DNA from: Labrys miyagiensis
GTDB lineage: Bacteria > Pseudomonadota > Alphaproteobacteria > Rhizobiales > Labraceae
Reading direction: 5' to 3'
NCBI RefSeq assembly: GCF_030160835.1
Contig: NZ_BSPC01000028.1
Location: forward strand, 62,001-126,000
Length of the DNA stretch: 64,000 nucleotides
How positions within the stretch are numbered: position 1 is the stretch's first letter; every line of letters begins with the position of its first letter. Shown piece after piece: positions 28,522 through 37,862 of this stretch. A program made the translations under genes and the position numbers. The notes beneath the pieces were generated by a model. The model made no database searches. It saw only the letters and a list, made by a program, of their open reading frames with translations, and was not told the DNA's origin.

Positions 28522-29280
28522 GTGAAACTCACAGGCAACACCATCTTCATTACAGGCGGCGGCTCGGGTATCGGCCGCGGGCTGGCAGAGGCTTTCCACA
28601 AGCTTGGCAACAAGGTGATCATTTCCGGCCGCCGACGCGCCAACCTCGATGAGGTCATCGCCGCCAATCCCGGCATGGTCGCGATCGAGCTCGATATCAC
28701 CAACCCTGTCAGCATCGATGCCGCCGCGGCCCGACTGATGGCCGACCATCCCGATCTCAATGTCCTGATCAACAATGCCGGCATCATGTTGCCCGATCAG
28801 GCTGCCGGACGGATAGACGACAAGCTGTTGGTCGACACCATCACCACCAATCTGGTCGGGCCAATCCGCATGACGTCAGCGCTGGTCGAGCACCTGAGAG
28901 GCAAGAACGACGCCATTATCGCCTATACGAGTTCCGTCCTGGGCTTCGTCCCGATGGCGGTGACGGCGGTCTATTCGGCGACGAAAGCCGCTCTTCATTC
29001 CTATGCTCTGTCGCAGCGCTTCCTGCTGAAAGACGCCGGCATCCGCGTGCTCGAGATCGCTCCGCCCTGGGTGCGCACCGACCTCATGAACAGCCGCGAG
29101 GCCGAAGAAGCGATGCCGCTCGACGAGTTCATTGCGGAGACGATGTCGGTCCTCGCCACGGACGCCGACGAGATCCTGGTGGAAGGCGCAAAGGCCTTTC
29201 GCGCCAACGCCGGCCCGAACGAGCACGCCCTAATCAACGGCTTCAATCAGCATGCTCTCGCGCTGTTCGGGCATCCTTGA
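28522..29280 (+). CDS. short-chain dehydrogenase/reductase (DltE-like)
   Basis: A 252-residue classical SDR: cofactor loop ITGGGSGIGRGL (residues 10-21), NNAG at about 88, catalytic Ser in AYTSSVLG and YSATKAA as the YxxxK motif near 152. Basic residues after beta-2 (GRRRANL) suggest NADP(H). It starts with GTG, supported by AAGGAG eight bases upstream. Similar proteins are annotated as DltE-like oxidoreductases; the substrate is not known. Likely co-transcribed with the NTF2-like gene. Confidence 0.9.
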   Translation: MKLTGNTIFITGGGSGIGRGLAEAFHKLGNKVIISGRRRANLDEVIAANPGMVAIELDITNPVSIDAAAARLMADHPDLNVLINNAGIMLPDQAAGRIDDKLLVDTITTNLVGPIRMTSALVEHLRGKNDAIIAYTSSVLGFVPMAVTAVYSATKAALHSYALSQRFLLKDAGIRVLEIAPPWVRTDLMNSREAEEAMPLDEFIAETMSVLATDADEILVEGAKAFRANAGPNEHALINGFNQHALALFGHP

Positions 29281-29518
29281 CGGCGGCTGTGTCGGAGAGT
29301 CCGTTCCGTGGCGCCGCAACGGAACCTCGTTCCAAGTCGCCGCAGCAACACCGACGCTAGGCCAAGCGGGATGCCTGGAGCCCACAGCGGCGCTGTGCTG
29401 GCCACCCTGAAAGAGGTCCTGTGAAAAGCCCCCTCGCCTGCTTGGCCGGCAGCGCAAGCCACACGGGTGCGCGCACCCTCCACGTCGCCAGCGTGCACTT
29501 CAAACGCAAGAGCCGGCG
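29281..29518. other. intergenic region after SDR
   Basis: No recognisable gene on either strand between the SDR stop and the small membrane protein; with the uncertain start of the latter it may hold its promoter. Confidence 0.3.
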
Positions 29519-29779
29519 TTGGCGGCTGCTCAGCAACCCGTTCGCGGCCGCGCTCGGCTGTTCTGGGTCGAAGTTGGTTTGGCCGCAATCACGGGTCTCT
29601 TGGCATTTATCACGCCGGTCTTTCCGGATTGGATCGAAGTTCTGACCGGTTGGGATCCTGATCAGCACGACGGGTCCGTGGAATGGACGATCGTCGTCGG
29701 CTTGTTCGTCGTGACGATCGCCCTCATTGCGGCGGCGACTTATGAATGGCGGCGAACAATCGCCGCCGCGTCTCGGTAG
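29519..29779 (+). CDS. small two-helix membrane protein, unknown function
   Basis: An 86-residue frame whose residues about 15-86 look like a genuine membrane protein. A first hydrophobic segment (VEVGLAAITGLLAFITPVF) and a second (WTIVVGLFVVTIALIAAATY) flank a short polar loop containing WDPDQHDGSVE. I recall similar short conserved proteins in Alphaproteobacteria without assigned function. The start is unclear: the only in-frame initiator is TTG 29519 and no strong ribosome site is seen, so the N-terminus may be damaged or misplaced. Confidence 0.5.
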   Translation: MAAAQQPVRGRARLFWVEVGLAAITGLLAFITPVFPDWIEVLTGWDPDQHDGSVEWTIVVGLFVVTIALIAAATYEWRRTIAAASR

Positions 29780-29915
29780 ACGCCCGCGCTGGTCTCAGCC
29801 GTCAGCCCCGAGGATTACAATCATTCCTCACCGACCCGCTGTGGGCGAGGTTCCCCCATGGAAACGCCACGACGGACTGATGCGGCTCAATGGCCATATA
29901 TCCCTGGTCCTGCGG

Positions 29916-30695
29916 CTATCGCTTGCCGAGATCATCAAGGACCGCAACCAGCGCTTCCGGACGCACGGAGACCGAACCGGCGAAGGGGCGATCAATCATC
30001 ACGATAATCAAAAGCCCCGAAAAAATCAGAACGGCCAGGACTCCAGTCATCGTCGCCTGAGCGTAAACATTTTCCGTGCCGAAGAAAAAGGTAAAGCATA
30101 CCGTGAGAATGGCGCCCCCAAAAAGTACGAGCCAGAGCAGGTCAGGGACGATTCCGGATGCTGCCACCAGTCGTGCACGCCTCGCCTGGGTAAGTAGGTC
30201 GAGCTGATGCAATACCTCCGCGAGGAGATCGCTATCGCGGGCGCCCGAGGGCGAGAACTGCAAGGTCGTCTTGTAAAGGGCGTTGAGGGCTTCGGTTGCA
30301 GCCTTGCTGCCATGGCCATCTGCCATGGCCGGCCAATCATCCGAAATGGCGACTTTGACATACTCTGTTAGGCGCGCATCAAGGGCAGCTCCCGCATCTC
30401 CCTGGATGCCATCTGCCAGGCGATAGATCGTCGCTGCAGCGCCGGCCTCCTGGGCGACCTGGCCTTCCGAGTCGCTGAATTTCTCCCAGACCACGATGAC
30501 TGCGAAAGCGAGCAGAACGGCATAGAGTACCCCCACCGTCGCGAATTTGAAGCCGGCTACCTCGTTGTTGTTGCTGAGCTGCTCAAGCTTGACGCGCTGG
30601 CGGATAAAAATCGGCCCCGCCATGGCGATAAGCGTTGGCACGATAACCAGGATAAATCCTGTCAGCCACAGGGGAAGGGTAGTGAGGTCCAGCAT
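29916..30695 (-). CDS. DUF4239 (bestrophin-like) membrane protein
   Basis: A 259-residue inner-membrane protein starting at ATG 30695, with AAAGGG eight bases upstream. It has two hydrophobic segments near the N-terminus (about 6-26 and 46-66), a long soluble helical domain, and two more near the C-terminus (LLWLVLFGGAILTVCF and GVLAVLIFSGLLIIVM). This layout matches the DUF4239 family, whose members resemble bestrophin channels. Function unknown; no clear operon partners. Confidence 0.8.
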   Translation of the reverse strand: MLDLTTLPLWLTGFILVIVPTLIAMAGPIFIRQRVKLEQLSNNNEVAGFKFATVGVLYAVLLAFAVIVVWEKFSDSEGQVAQEAGAAATIYRLADGIQGDAGAALDARLTEYVKVAISDDWPAMADGHGSKAATEALNALYKTTLQFSPSGARDSDLLAEVLHQLDLLTQARRARLVAASGIVPDLLWLVLFGGAILTVCFTFFFGTENVYAQATMTGVLAVLIFSGLLIIVMIDRPFAGSVSVRPEALVAVLDDLGKR

Positions 30696-30815
30696 CGGAT
30701 CGCCCTTTCTCGATGAGCGATTTTTTGCTGAGTTTTCTGGTTGCTGCAACCACTACTTCTTGATAGTGGCGAACGGTATTAAGTATTGAAATATTGAATA
30801 CAGCCTTCTTTCGGA

Positions 30816-31088
30816 TTAGTCCTCTTTCTTTCCGTGGCTCGCCAAGAAGAGGCCATTATGACTGCCTCTCAATAGTCTTGCGCAATCCGAGACCAGCTTC
30901 TCATCCCAGCCGGTGGCGCCTTGGCCCGAAAAGCAGCCTGTAATGGCCTCTCCGAACACGGTCTGGGGCTGCAGCGAACCTCGCTTGTGCCGGTCAGAAG
31001 TCATGGCCTCGACAATGAGACGAAAGCCCACTGACCAACGACCGTTTTCGACCCCAATACTCAAATGGAAGACATCTTTTTTCAGCAC
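30816..31088 (-). CDS. hypothetical small protein
   Basis: A 90-residue frame from a GTG at 31088. I do not recognise it. It is not hydrophobic, has no evident domain and lacks a clear ribosome site, but its composition is not that of a shadow frame and no better frame lies opposite. Base composition here is AT-richer than the core genes, as in the next few hundred bases. It might be a fragment of a displaced gene. Confidence 0.3.
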   Translation of the reverse strand: MLKKDVFHLSIGVENGRWSVGFRLIVEAMTSDRHKRGSLQPQTVFGEAITGCFSGQGATGWDEKLVSDCARLLRGSHNGLFLASHGKKED

Positions 31089-31241
31089 GCCGGAATAAAT
31101 CGTGCAAGTTCTAGTTGATCAACCCAGCATTCTTCACGATTGGCACCTAAGTCAGCGGGAGTAATATGCCGCCCGTTCAGTATTCGGCAAATGATCAGAT
31201 ATGGCCATACTGTACCTTTGTGGGATGGCGGGGAGGTTATT

Positions 31242-31484
31242 TTGGCAAAGAAACCTGAACTTTCTCCAGCAGCACAAAAAATCGACACCAGGGGATTGCA
31301 ATTGTCATGGCAGCACATCCGTTGCTTGGCAACTGACCCGATTGACATGGACCACCTGTTCGCCGTGGATCCAGCAATCAGCCGCGAGGCGACTGCACTC
31401 CGTCTCGAAACGGATTCCCAGATTCACCAGACCATGCCCGGTGCCTCGAACCAGGCCGCGAAGCTGCTCAAGACCCGTGGATAA
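31242..31484 (+). CDS. 80-residue protein coupled to radical SAM gene (unknown; possible substrate peptide)
   Basis: Begins at TTG 31242, five bases after GGGAGG, one of the best ribosome sites in the region; earlier in-frame starts lack this. The product (MAKKPELSPAAQ... ending KLLKTRG) is soluble and unrecognised. Its stop overlaps the GTG start of the B12-binding radical SAM frame by 8 bases (31477-31484), so the two were translated together. Small proteins in this position are often substrates or accessory subunits of radical SAM enzymes; no leader or core can be defined here, so that role is only a suggestion. Confidence 0.55.
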   Translation: MAKKPELSPAAQKIDTRGLQLSWQHIRCLATDPIDMDHLFAVDPAISREATALRLETDSQIHQTMPGASNQAAKLLKTRG

Positions 31485-32185
31485 CGGCGAGCGGAGCCAG
31501 GTCTTCGAAGACGCCTCCGTTGTTTCCGCATCGATTCAGCCCCGCACCGAGGTTGCGCTCGTTGGCTATCAGGATCAGGGCAATCTCGGGATGGGCTACC
31601 TGGCGTCCGTCCTGCAGCGGCAAGGCCGTACGGTCGAATTGATCGATGTACGGCTTGGAGGTGAGAAAATCGCGGCGCGGCTCGCTTCGCGCCAGCCGCT
31701 GGTTGTCGGGTTCTCGCTCATCTTTCAGTTTTTCCTGCCACAGTTCCGCAAAGTGGCGCAGCGCTTGCGGATGGCCGGCATAACCAGCCACTCCACCATT
31801 GGCGGGCACTATCCCAGCCTGTGCCACGACGAACTCCTGCAAAACTTTCCGGAGATCGACAGCGTCGTGCGCTACGAAGGCGAGGAGACGCTGATCGAGC
31901 TTGTCGACAAATTGCGAGCAGGTCAGGACTGGCGCGATATAGACGGCATCGCCTACATGCGGGATGCCGAAGTGATGGCCACGCAGGCCAGAGCACTGGT
32001 TCCTGACCTCGACGCGTTGCCATTTCCATACCGACCCTTCAAGCCCCGAACATATCGGTGGTTTTCCGACACTGCCGTTGCTTGCAAGTCGCGGCTGTAT
32101 CCGGCGCTGCTCCTTCTGCTCGATCCACACTTTCTACCGCACCGCACCCGGCAAGGTCGTGCGGGTGCGCAGGCCAGAGAAAGTG
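31477..32185 (+). pseudogene. B12-binding radical SAM protein, frameshifted and truncated
   Basis: From GTG 31477 the frame encodes a cobalamin-binding domain (EVALVGYQDQGNLGMGYLAS, then GGHYPSLCHDELL and SVVRYEGEETLIELVD), running to about 32060. The radical SAM cluster motif SRGCIRRCSFCS (Cys codons at 32096, 32108, 32117) is in the next frame. Removing one T from the TTTT at 32062-32065 would join them as WFPTLPLLASRGC. After RRPEKV (about 32185) similarity ends and sulfotransferase sequence begins, so most of the catalytic barrel is gone. Intact relatives are about 450-550 residues. Not functional as it stands. Confidence 0.75.
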
Positions 32186-33548
32186 CAGTCCCGGTCTGAT
32201 CCGCGCGATAGCCGAGTGCGAGTTCGGCGAACAGGAACTGGACACGCTCCAACGCGCACGCCACTGGCTTCGGGATCGGCAGCACTGGTCTGGCGCAGAC
32301 GTCTTCGATGCACTGCTGGCCAGGCTCGCGCCGCGCATGGCGGTTGAGAAATCGCCTGAGAACGTGGCTACCGGAGCAGCGCTGCGCCGCCTTGCCCGCG
32401 CATACCCGAAGGCGCGCTACCTGCACGTGACCCGCCATCCGGTGACCACGCAGGTCTCGATGGTCGAGCATCGCAGGCGCACCGTGCCATCCTATCCGCT
32501 TGATGGCCAGCCGATGGCAGGCATCGCGGCGTGGCTTGAGGTGCATCAGCGTATCGCGCGTTTCCTCGAGCGGATGCCGCCGGAGCGGGCTTTGTGCATA
32601 CGGTCGGAGGACGTACTCGACGACCCAGAGCCACAGCTCGCAGCCGTGGCTCGATGGCTGGGACTGCGCGCCGACGACGACGCCATTACAGCGATGCTGC
32701 ATCCCGAGACATCGCCATTCGCAAGACCGGGCCTGGCGGGCAGTGGTGTCACTGGCGGGCACGATCCGGGCTTCCTATGCGATCCGATCCCCCGTGCGGT
32801 CGAGCTTCCGCGCACCGTCGAGCAGCCGAGCGGCTGGCGAGCCGAGGCGAGCCTATGGCAGCGTACGGTCCGGCTTGCGCTCCGCTTCGGCTATGGCCAA
32901 GAGGAACTGCGTATCGACTTGCTTCGTCGACGCGACCTTGATCAGGCGGAGCGCGGAAGCTTCGCCGGCACTCCCGAACACAAGGCGCGAATTATCGCCA
33001 TGGATGATGCGAACACCCTGTGGTTGCGAACGCTCATCAATCGCGTGGGTTGGCCGGGCCGTACGCTGGTTGGTGTCGACGGTGCTCATGCGGCTTGGCT
33101 CATCGCACAGCACGCCGATCGGCATCCAGCGTTCCAACGGCGCTGTCTCAAGCTGCTTGCCCATTCGGTCGAGTCTGGTGAGGCCTCGGCCGCCGACCTC
33201 GCCCATCTCACCGACCGGGTGCTGCTGGCGCGCGGTGAGCCGCAGCTCTACGGTACGCAACTCGTCGCGCGTGCCGAGGGGTTCGTCGCGGCCCGGCTGC
33301 AGGATCCCGAATCGGTCGATGCTCGTCGCGCCGCCATGGGCTTGGTGCCGCTTGCGGACCAGCTCGAGCACGCACGCGAGCGTTTCGGCACGCCGCCTCC
33401 GGCCCGTGTCGCCTGTCCCAGCTGCGGCGAGGAAATCGAAATGTGGCTGCCGGAACCCGGGGGTTCGACCCGGGTCAGTTGTCCCGCTTGTGGCCTTATC
33501 GGCACCATGCGCACCCGTCTGCGGACAGTGACATCGGCTCAAAGATAA
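32186..33548 (+). pseudogene. 5'-truncated sulfotransferase fused to DUF6624-like domain and zinc ribbon
   Basis: The reading frame from about 32190 begins in the middle of a sulfotransferase: VEKSPENV, then YLHVTRHPVTTQVSMVEHR as the 3'-phosphate-binding segment, and CIRSEDVLDDP. The N-terminal PAPS loop (GxPRSGTT type) is missing. From about 33000 a second domain (GWPGRTLVGVDGAHAAWLIA) resembles DUF6624. The C-terminus has two CPxCG knuckles (CPSCGEE and CPACGLI), a zinc ribbon. The frame after the junction is otherwise intact for about 450 codons, so the loss may be recent. The 5' end is fused to the broken radical SAM gene. Confidence 0.7.
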
Positions 33549-33593
33549 CAATCGCTCGCCGCCACCGCCCTCGCCAGCGAGTTACCGTTTCTC

Positions 33594-34919
33594 TCAACTC
33601 GGCTTGCGCAGCGGCTTGAACGCAGCGCGGACTTCGATGCTGAAAAGCTGGGGCTGCTCCCACGCCGCAAAGTGACCGCCCTTGTCGGCCTGATGGAAGT
33701 AGATCAGGTGGTGATAGGCCCGCTCCGCCCAACTGCGTGGCGCCTGAAAACTCTCGCCGGGGAACACCGTTATCGCCGATGGGATGGAGACGTCGGCCGG
33801 GAGGTAAAGATTGATCTTGTTTTCCCAGTAAAGGCGCGCCGAAGAGATCGCCGTGTTGGTCAACCAGTAGAGCGTCATGTTGTCGAGCACGTCGTCGCGG
33901 GTAAGATCGCCCGCAGAGTGTCCGTTGATCGTGTGCCCCGCCACGGCCGAGGTCGCCGCCGCCGCCGGCTGGGCATAGCCGTCGCCATGGTCGAGCAGCC
34001 AGGCCGCCAGACCGGCCGGGGAATCGGACAGGCCCGACAAAGTCTGTGGACGCGTACCCATGATTTGCGCGTAGGCGCGCCGCTTGGAGAACGACAGCTT
34101 GACCTGCTCGAAAGCGTGTTGCTCGTCGGCTGACAGGCCTGGGGGTGCGGGATCGCCGGACTGAAGCGCCTTGATGATCTCGGGTGGGATCACGCCGGGC
34201 AAATTGACATGGATGCCGAGCAATTCGGGTGCGCCGAGCTTGGCCATTTCGTTCGAGATGGGCGACCCCCAGTCGCCGCCTTGCGCCACAAATCGCGTAT
34301 ACCCAAGGCGTTTCATCAACACCACCCAGGCTTTCGCGATGCGGGTGGGATCCCAGCCGGTGGCGGTCGGTTTACCCGAGAAGCCGTAGCCCGGTATCGA
34401 CGGGATCACCAGATCGAATGCATCCGATGGGCTGCCGTCGTGCGCTGTAGGGTTTGTCAATGGGTCGACGATCTTCAGTTGCTCGATGACGGAGCCGGGC
34501 CAGCCATGCGTGACGATCAACGGCAAGGCATTTTCATGCTTCGAGCGCACGTGAATGAAATGGATGTCCAGCCCATCGATCTCGGTGATGAATTGCGGCA
34601 GGGCATTGAGCCGGGCCTCTACCTTGCGCCAGTCATAGTCCGTCTGCCAGTGGTGCACGAGGTCCTGCAGGGTCGCCAAGGGCACACCCTGGGAGTCATC
34701 CGGGACAGTTTCCTTGTTGGGCCAGCGCGTGGCAGCCAAACGCCGGCGCAAATCGACGAGGTCCTCCTCGGGGACGTCGATCCGGAACGGACGGATCGCA
34801 TCGGCTGGCGTGGCAGATGCGGGGGAAGGAAGGCTCGCTGCCCCGGCAACGGCCAGGATCCCTGCCCCGGTGGTGCCCAGGAACTTGCGTCGGTTCTGAT
34901 CAATGGCTTCGGAATGCAT
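33594..34919 (-). CDS. exported epoxide hydrolase (EHN family), copy 2
   Basis: A 441-residue Tat-exported enzyme (leader QNRRKFLGTTGAG, cleavage near residue 37) starting at ATG 34919 behind AAAGGAG. Same architecture as copy 1: EHN domain, THGWPGS oxyanion segment, Asp nucleophile in AQGGDWGS, His in KGGHFAAWEQP. It differs from copy 1 by an Ala-rich insertion near residue 330 (AQPAAAATSAVAGHTINGHS). Standing alone on the minus strand between the broken sulfotransferase and the glycosyltransferase genes, it seems unrelated to them. Substrate unknown. Confidence 0.88.
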   Translation of the reverse strand: MHSEAIDQNRRKFLGTTGAGILAVAGAASLPSPASATPADAIRPFRIDVPEEDLVDLRRRLAATRWPNKETVPDDSQGVPLATLQDLVHHWQTDYDWRKVEARLNALPQFITEIDGLDIHFIHVRSKHENALPLIVTHGWPGSVIEQLKIVDPLTNPTAHDGSPSDAFDLVIPSIPGYGFSGKPTATGWDPTRIAKAWVVLMKRLGYTRFVAQGGDWGSPISNEMAKLGAPELLGIHVNLPGVIPPEIIKALQSGDPAPPGLSADEQHAFEQVKLSFSKRRAYAQIMGTRPQTLSGLSDSPAGLAAWLLDHGDGYAQPAAAATSAVAGHTINGHSAGDLTRDDVLDNMTLYWLTNTAISSARLYWENKINLYLPADVSIPSAITVFPGESFQAPRSWAERAYHHLIYFHQADKGGHFAAWEQPQLFSIEVRAAFKPLRKPS

Positions 34920-35140
34920 TTTGCGACTCCTTTGATGCGCGGGATAGCGCCGCCGCGCCTGGGCAAGGTTCACCGTTGTGGTCGTCAGGAGCGTCCGTGT
35001 CGTGCGGGCGGAAGACTCACCAAAGGTCTCGAAGTGAGATGGCCGTTTCGATCACACAAGAGCCGAAAAAAGCCGGTCATTGTTTGCGATCATGTCATTG
35101 CCGCATGCTGCGGTGATCAATCTCCTGGGGTCGGTGCGAT

Positions 35141-37858
35141 TTAGTCCAGCGTATCGCTAAACAGCGTCCCTTGATGCTCAAGGCTCGCAAAGCGAGGCTC
35201 AATACCGACGGATGCCATCACCTCACCGACCATGACATCCTCATATACGGCATCGTCCAGGAATACCGGGAAGCGGCGTGTGATTTCCGCAAAGCGTCCC
35301 AGGGCCTTCCTGGACAAATAGTAGGCTCGCCCATAGCAAAATTTGGCTGGTGCGTGCCTTGCCGGGCGAATGGAAATGAGTGGATCTTGGCACTTGCCGA
35401 AATGATAGGCCGGATCACCGAAGACATCGATCTCCCCGGCATAATCGGCGCCACTTGAGCCTATGTCCGCCAGCATCTGCCGAAATCGCTCAAAATTTTC
35501 TATATACGTGTCTTCATCTATTTTGATGCAACTCTTGCACGTGCTCGTAATCGCTAGATATTCATATGCGGCAGCCACTTTCTTTGGCAAACCTTCATAG
35601 CCGTCGGAGCACGGAAGCGTCAAAAGTACACCATCGAAAAGCGGCACTCTGCTTTCCGGATCGCCGATGATGATCATATGAGGAAAGTCATGAAGTTGCT
35701 TTGACAGCAATCGAGCCGCCAAAAGATTTTTCCTGCAGCTTAGGATTACTACGAGGGGATAGAGATTGTTTTCAATCTGTAATGGCCTAACAAACTCTCG
35801 ATATAATTTCTTATATATCAGGTAGTAACGACGGGTCGTGTTATCGTAGACTAAAACTTCCCGAAGGCACTCGATCGCCGCATATTTCTCGCCGATTTCA
35901 TATAAGGCCATTGCCTTTCGAAACAGCACCATGGCGATCAGCGGCCCTGAGCGCAAATGAGGGAGCACGGTTGGGAGCTTTTCCGCGACAAGGTCAACAA
36001 GGGTTGCGGCATCGCCGCTCCGACGCTCCACATCCTGGAGAAATTCAACAACAATCGGGTGAGTGGGCAGCCGCTTGAGCCAGCCTGTATTCACCACACT
36101 CAGTCTCGCCTCGGCGGTCAGCCTGCGATACCGCGCGGCGTTCTCGGTGGTCGGCGAAGCGTTATTCTGTCCGAGCTCCTGTACGAACTTACGCAACGCA
36201 TTTCTTCGATTTTCGGATTCACCTCTTCCAACCTCTTCGACAAATGCCGAACGAGCCAGGGTGACAGCTTCGCGTGTGCGACCCACCCTGATCAATGCGT
36301 CACAATGCCAATTATCAAGGCCGAGCCTGGCGTTGACGTCTGCGTTCTCAAGCAGTTCAATAGCTTCGGTATAACGCATCGTCGCGTGGCGGAGCATGAA
36401 GCTGGCCTGTAGTCGCTCATGCTCTGTTGGAATGACGGTTGCAGCGCAGGAGAGCCGCTCTGCGAGCCTCTCGCGGCCCAGCGCAACAAGCGCTTCGATC
36501 AGCCAGGCGGCGGCAAGAGCACGGCCGAATCTGCTCCTTAGCAGCCTGCTCGCGCTGCGGGCCGTTGCCCGCGCGTCATGGGTTGCTCGGCTTATCATCA
36601 GCCGCGCCGCCAAAAGTGCGGGGTGATCCTTGAACTGAGGCGCCGCATCGAGAACGGAAGCAGCACTGTCACTTCGACCTGACAGGGCGAGCATCTTGGC
36701 CAGGGCAGCCCGAATTGGAAGCGATGTCGGCCGTGCAGCCAACATATCTTGCCAAATTGCCGCAGCCTCCGCGTATGCACCACGCTCGGCGGCGATCTCC
36801 GCTTGCAAGAGCTGCGGACCAAGAGACGACCCCGCTCTCAACTCGTCGTGGTGTTCGGGCAGTTCTCTGTCCACAATTGCTGCCTCGCCCAACCGAATTC
36901 GACAAAGAAGCCTTGAGAGCGGGGCCTCCTTTGGGCTGTCGTCTCTGTCGGCAATACGAGTCCATGCATCGCGCGCCTGACCCCAGTCCTGCAGTGCCTC
37001 GGCGACGCGAGCGGCGGCGATCAGACCTTCAATTCGCTCTGGATGCTGCGCCAGAAGTTCTTCGCTCAACCGCAAGGCCCCATTGGCATTGCCGTTTGCC
37101 AGGAGATGCTCGACCTGCGCATAGGTCCAATCTGGTGACGCCGGGAAGCGCCGCCGTCCCTCCTTAAGACATTCGGAGAAGCGTTCAGTGTCTCCAGACC
37201 TCGCCAGCGTCAGGGCTCGCCCGGCATGAGCGGCGTGGACGCTGGGGAAAAGCTCGCAAGCGGACTCAAAAATGGCCGTCGCTTGGGCATAGTCACCGTC
37301 ATGCATATGGATTGCAGCGGCTTCCAAGAAACCTTCAAGCCGCGGCGGCACTGCGGCGCGAAGCGTCGCAAATAGGTAGCAAGCCTCTTCCATCTGATTT
37401 TGAGAGACAGCAAGCCGGGCACGCCGAAGTATCGTGTTGGAGTTGGCTCCTGCAAGGCTTTCCGCCGACTCCACGGCTTCAATCGCGCCTTTGAAGTCTC
37501 CCAAGGCCATCAAGGTATCGGCTTGCCCCAGTCGCGCTGAAGGACTCGTTGGAATGCGATCGACGACCGCCCGCCAGTACCGTGCGGCCTCATGGCTGCG
37601 GCCAGCGAGGAACGCCGTTTGAGCTAATCCAACGTCTCCTCGCGGGTCGCCCTCGGCTATCTGTGTACAACGTCCGAACCAGAATCGTGCCTCGTCTAGA
37701 GAATACTTGTCCAGAGCAGCCCGACCTTTGGCATAAGCTTCATTCGCATCTGCTTGATCTGGAGGCGCTTTGGCTTTCATCGTTGTCAAGGTGCCTTCAA
37801 ACAAGGTAGGCATGATCCGCCGATCGCGTAATCCTGCGACCGGCAAAGGGAGCGGCAT
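35141..37858 (-). CDS. TPR protein with C-terminal glycosyltransferase domain
   Basis: A 905-residue protein. Residues about 30-640 are TPR-like helical repeats (AYAKGRAALDKYSLDEARFWFGRC and many similar units). Residues about 690-900 resemble a galactosyltransferase family 31-like domain, with LVVILSCRKN, the metal-binding KIDEDTYI (DxD-like) and VFLDDAVYEDVMVGEVM. The start ATG 37858 is four bases after the stop of the upstream GT2 gene, suggesting coupling; ATG 37813 and 37780 are alternatives. The domain portion is AT-richer than neighbouring core genes. Acceptor unknown; TPRs suggest a protein or peptide acceptor, as in O-GlcNAc transferases (inference). Confidence 0.7.
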   Translation of the reverse strand: MPLPLPVAGLRDRRIMPTLFEGTLTTMKAKAPPDQADANEAYAKGRAALDKYSLDEARFWFGRCTQIAEGDPRGDVGLAQTAFLAGRSHEAARYWRAVVDRIPTSPSARLGQADTLMALGDFKGAIEAVESAESLAGANSNTILRRARLAVSQNQMEEACYLFATLRAAVPPRLEGFLEAAAIHMHDGDYAQATAIFESACELFPSVHAAHAGRALTLARSGDTERFSECLKEGRRRFPASPDWTYAQVEHLLANGNANGALRLSEELLAQHPERIEGLIAAARVAEALQDWGQARDAWTRIADRDDSPKEAPLSRLLCRIRLGEAAIVDRELPEHHDELRAGSSLGPQLLQAEIAAERGAYAEAAAIWQDMLAARPTSLPIRAALAKMLALSGRSDSAASVLDAAPQFKDHPALLAARLMISRATHDARATARSASRLLRSRFGRALAAAWLIEALVALGRERLAERLSCAATVIPTEHERLQASFMLRHATMRYTEAIELLENADVNARLGLDNWHCDALIRVGRTREAVTLARSAFVEEVGRGESENRRNALRKFVQELGQNNASPTTENAARYRRLTAEARLSVVNTGWLKRLPTHPIVVEFLQDVERRSGDAATLVDLVAEKLPTVLPHLRSGPLIAMVLFRKAMALYEIGEKYAAIECLREVLVYDNTTRRYYLIYKKLYREFVRPLQIENNLYPLVVILSCRKNLLAARLLSKQLHDFPHMIIIGDPESRVPLFDGVLLTLPCSDGYEGLPKKVAAAYEYLAITSTCKSCIKIDEDTYIENFERFRQMLADIGSSGADYAGEIDVFGDPAYHFGKCQDPLISIRPARHAPAKFCYGRAYYLSRKALGRFAEITRRFPVFLDDAVYEDVMVGEVMASVGIEPRFASLEHQGTLFSDTLD

Positions 37859-37862
37859 AGAC

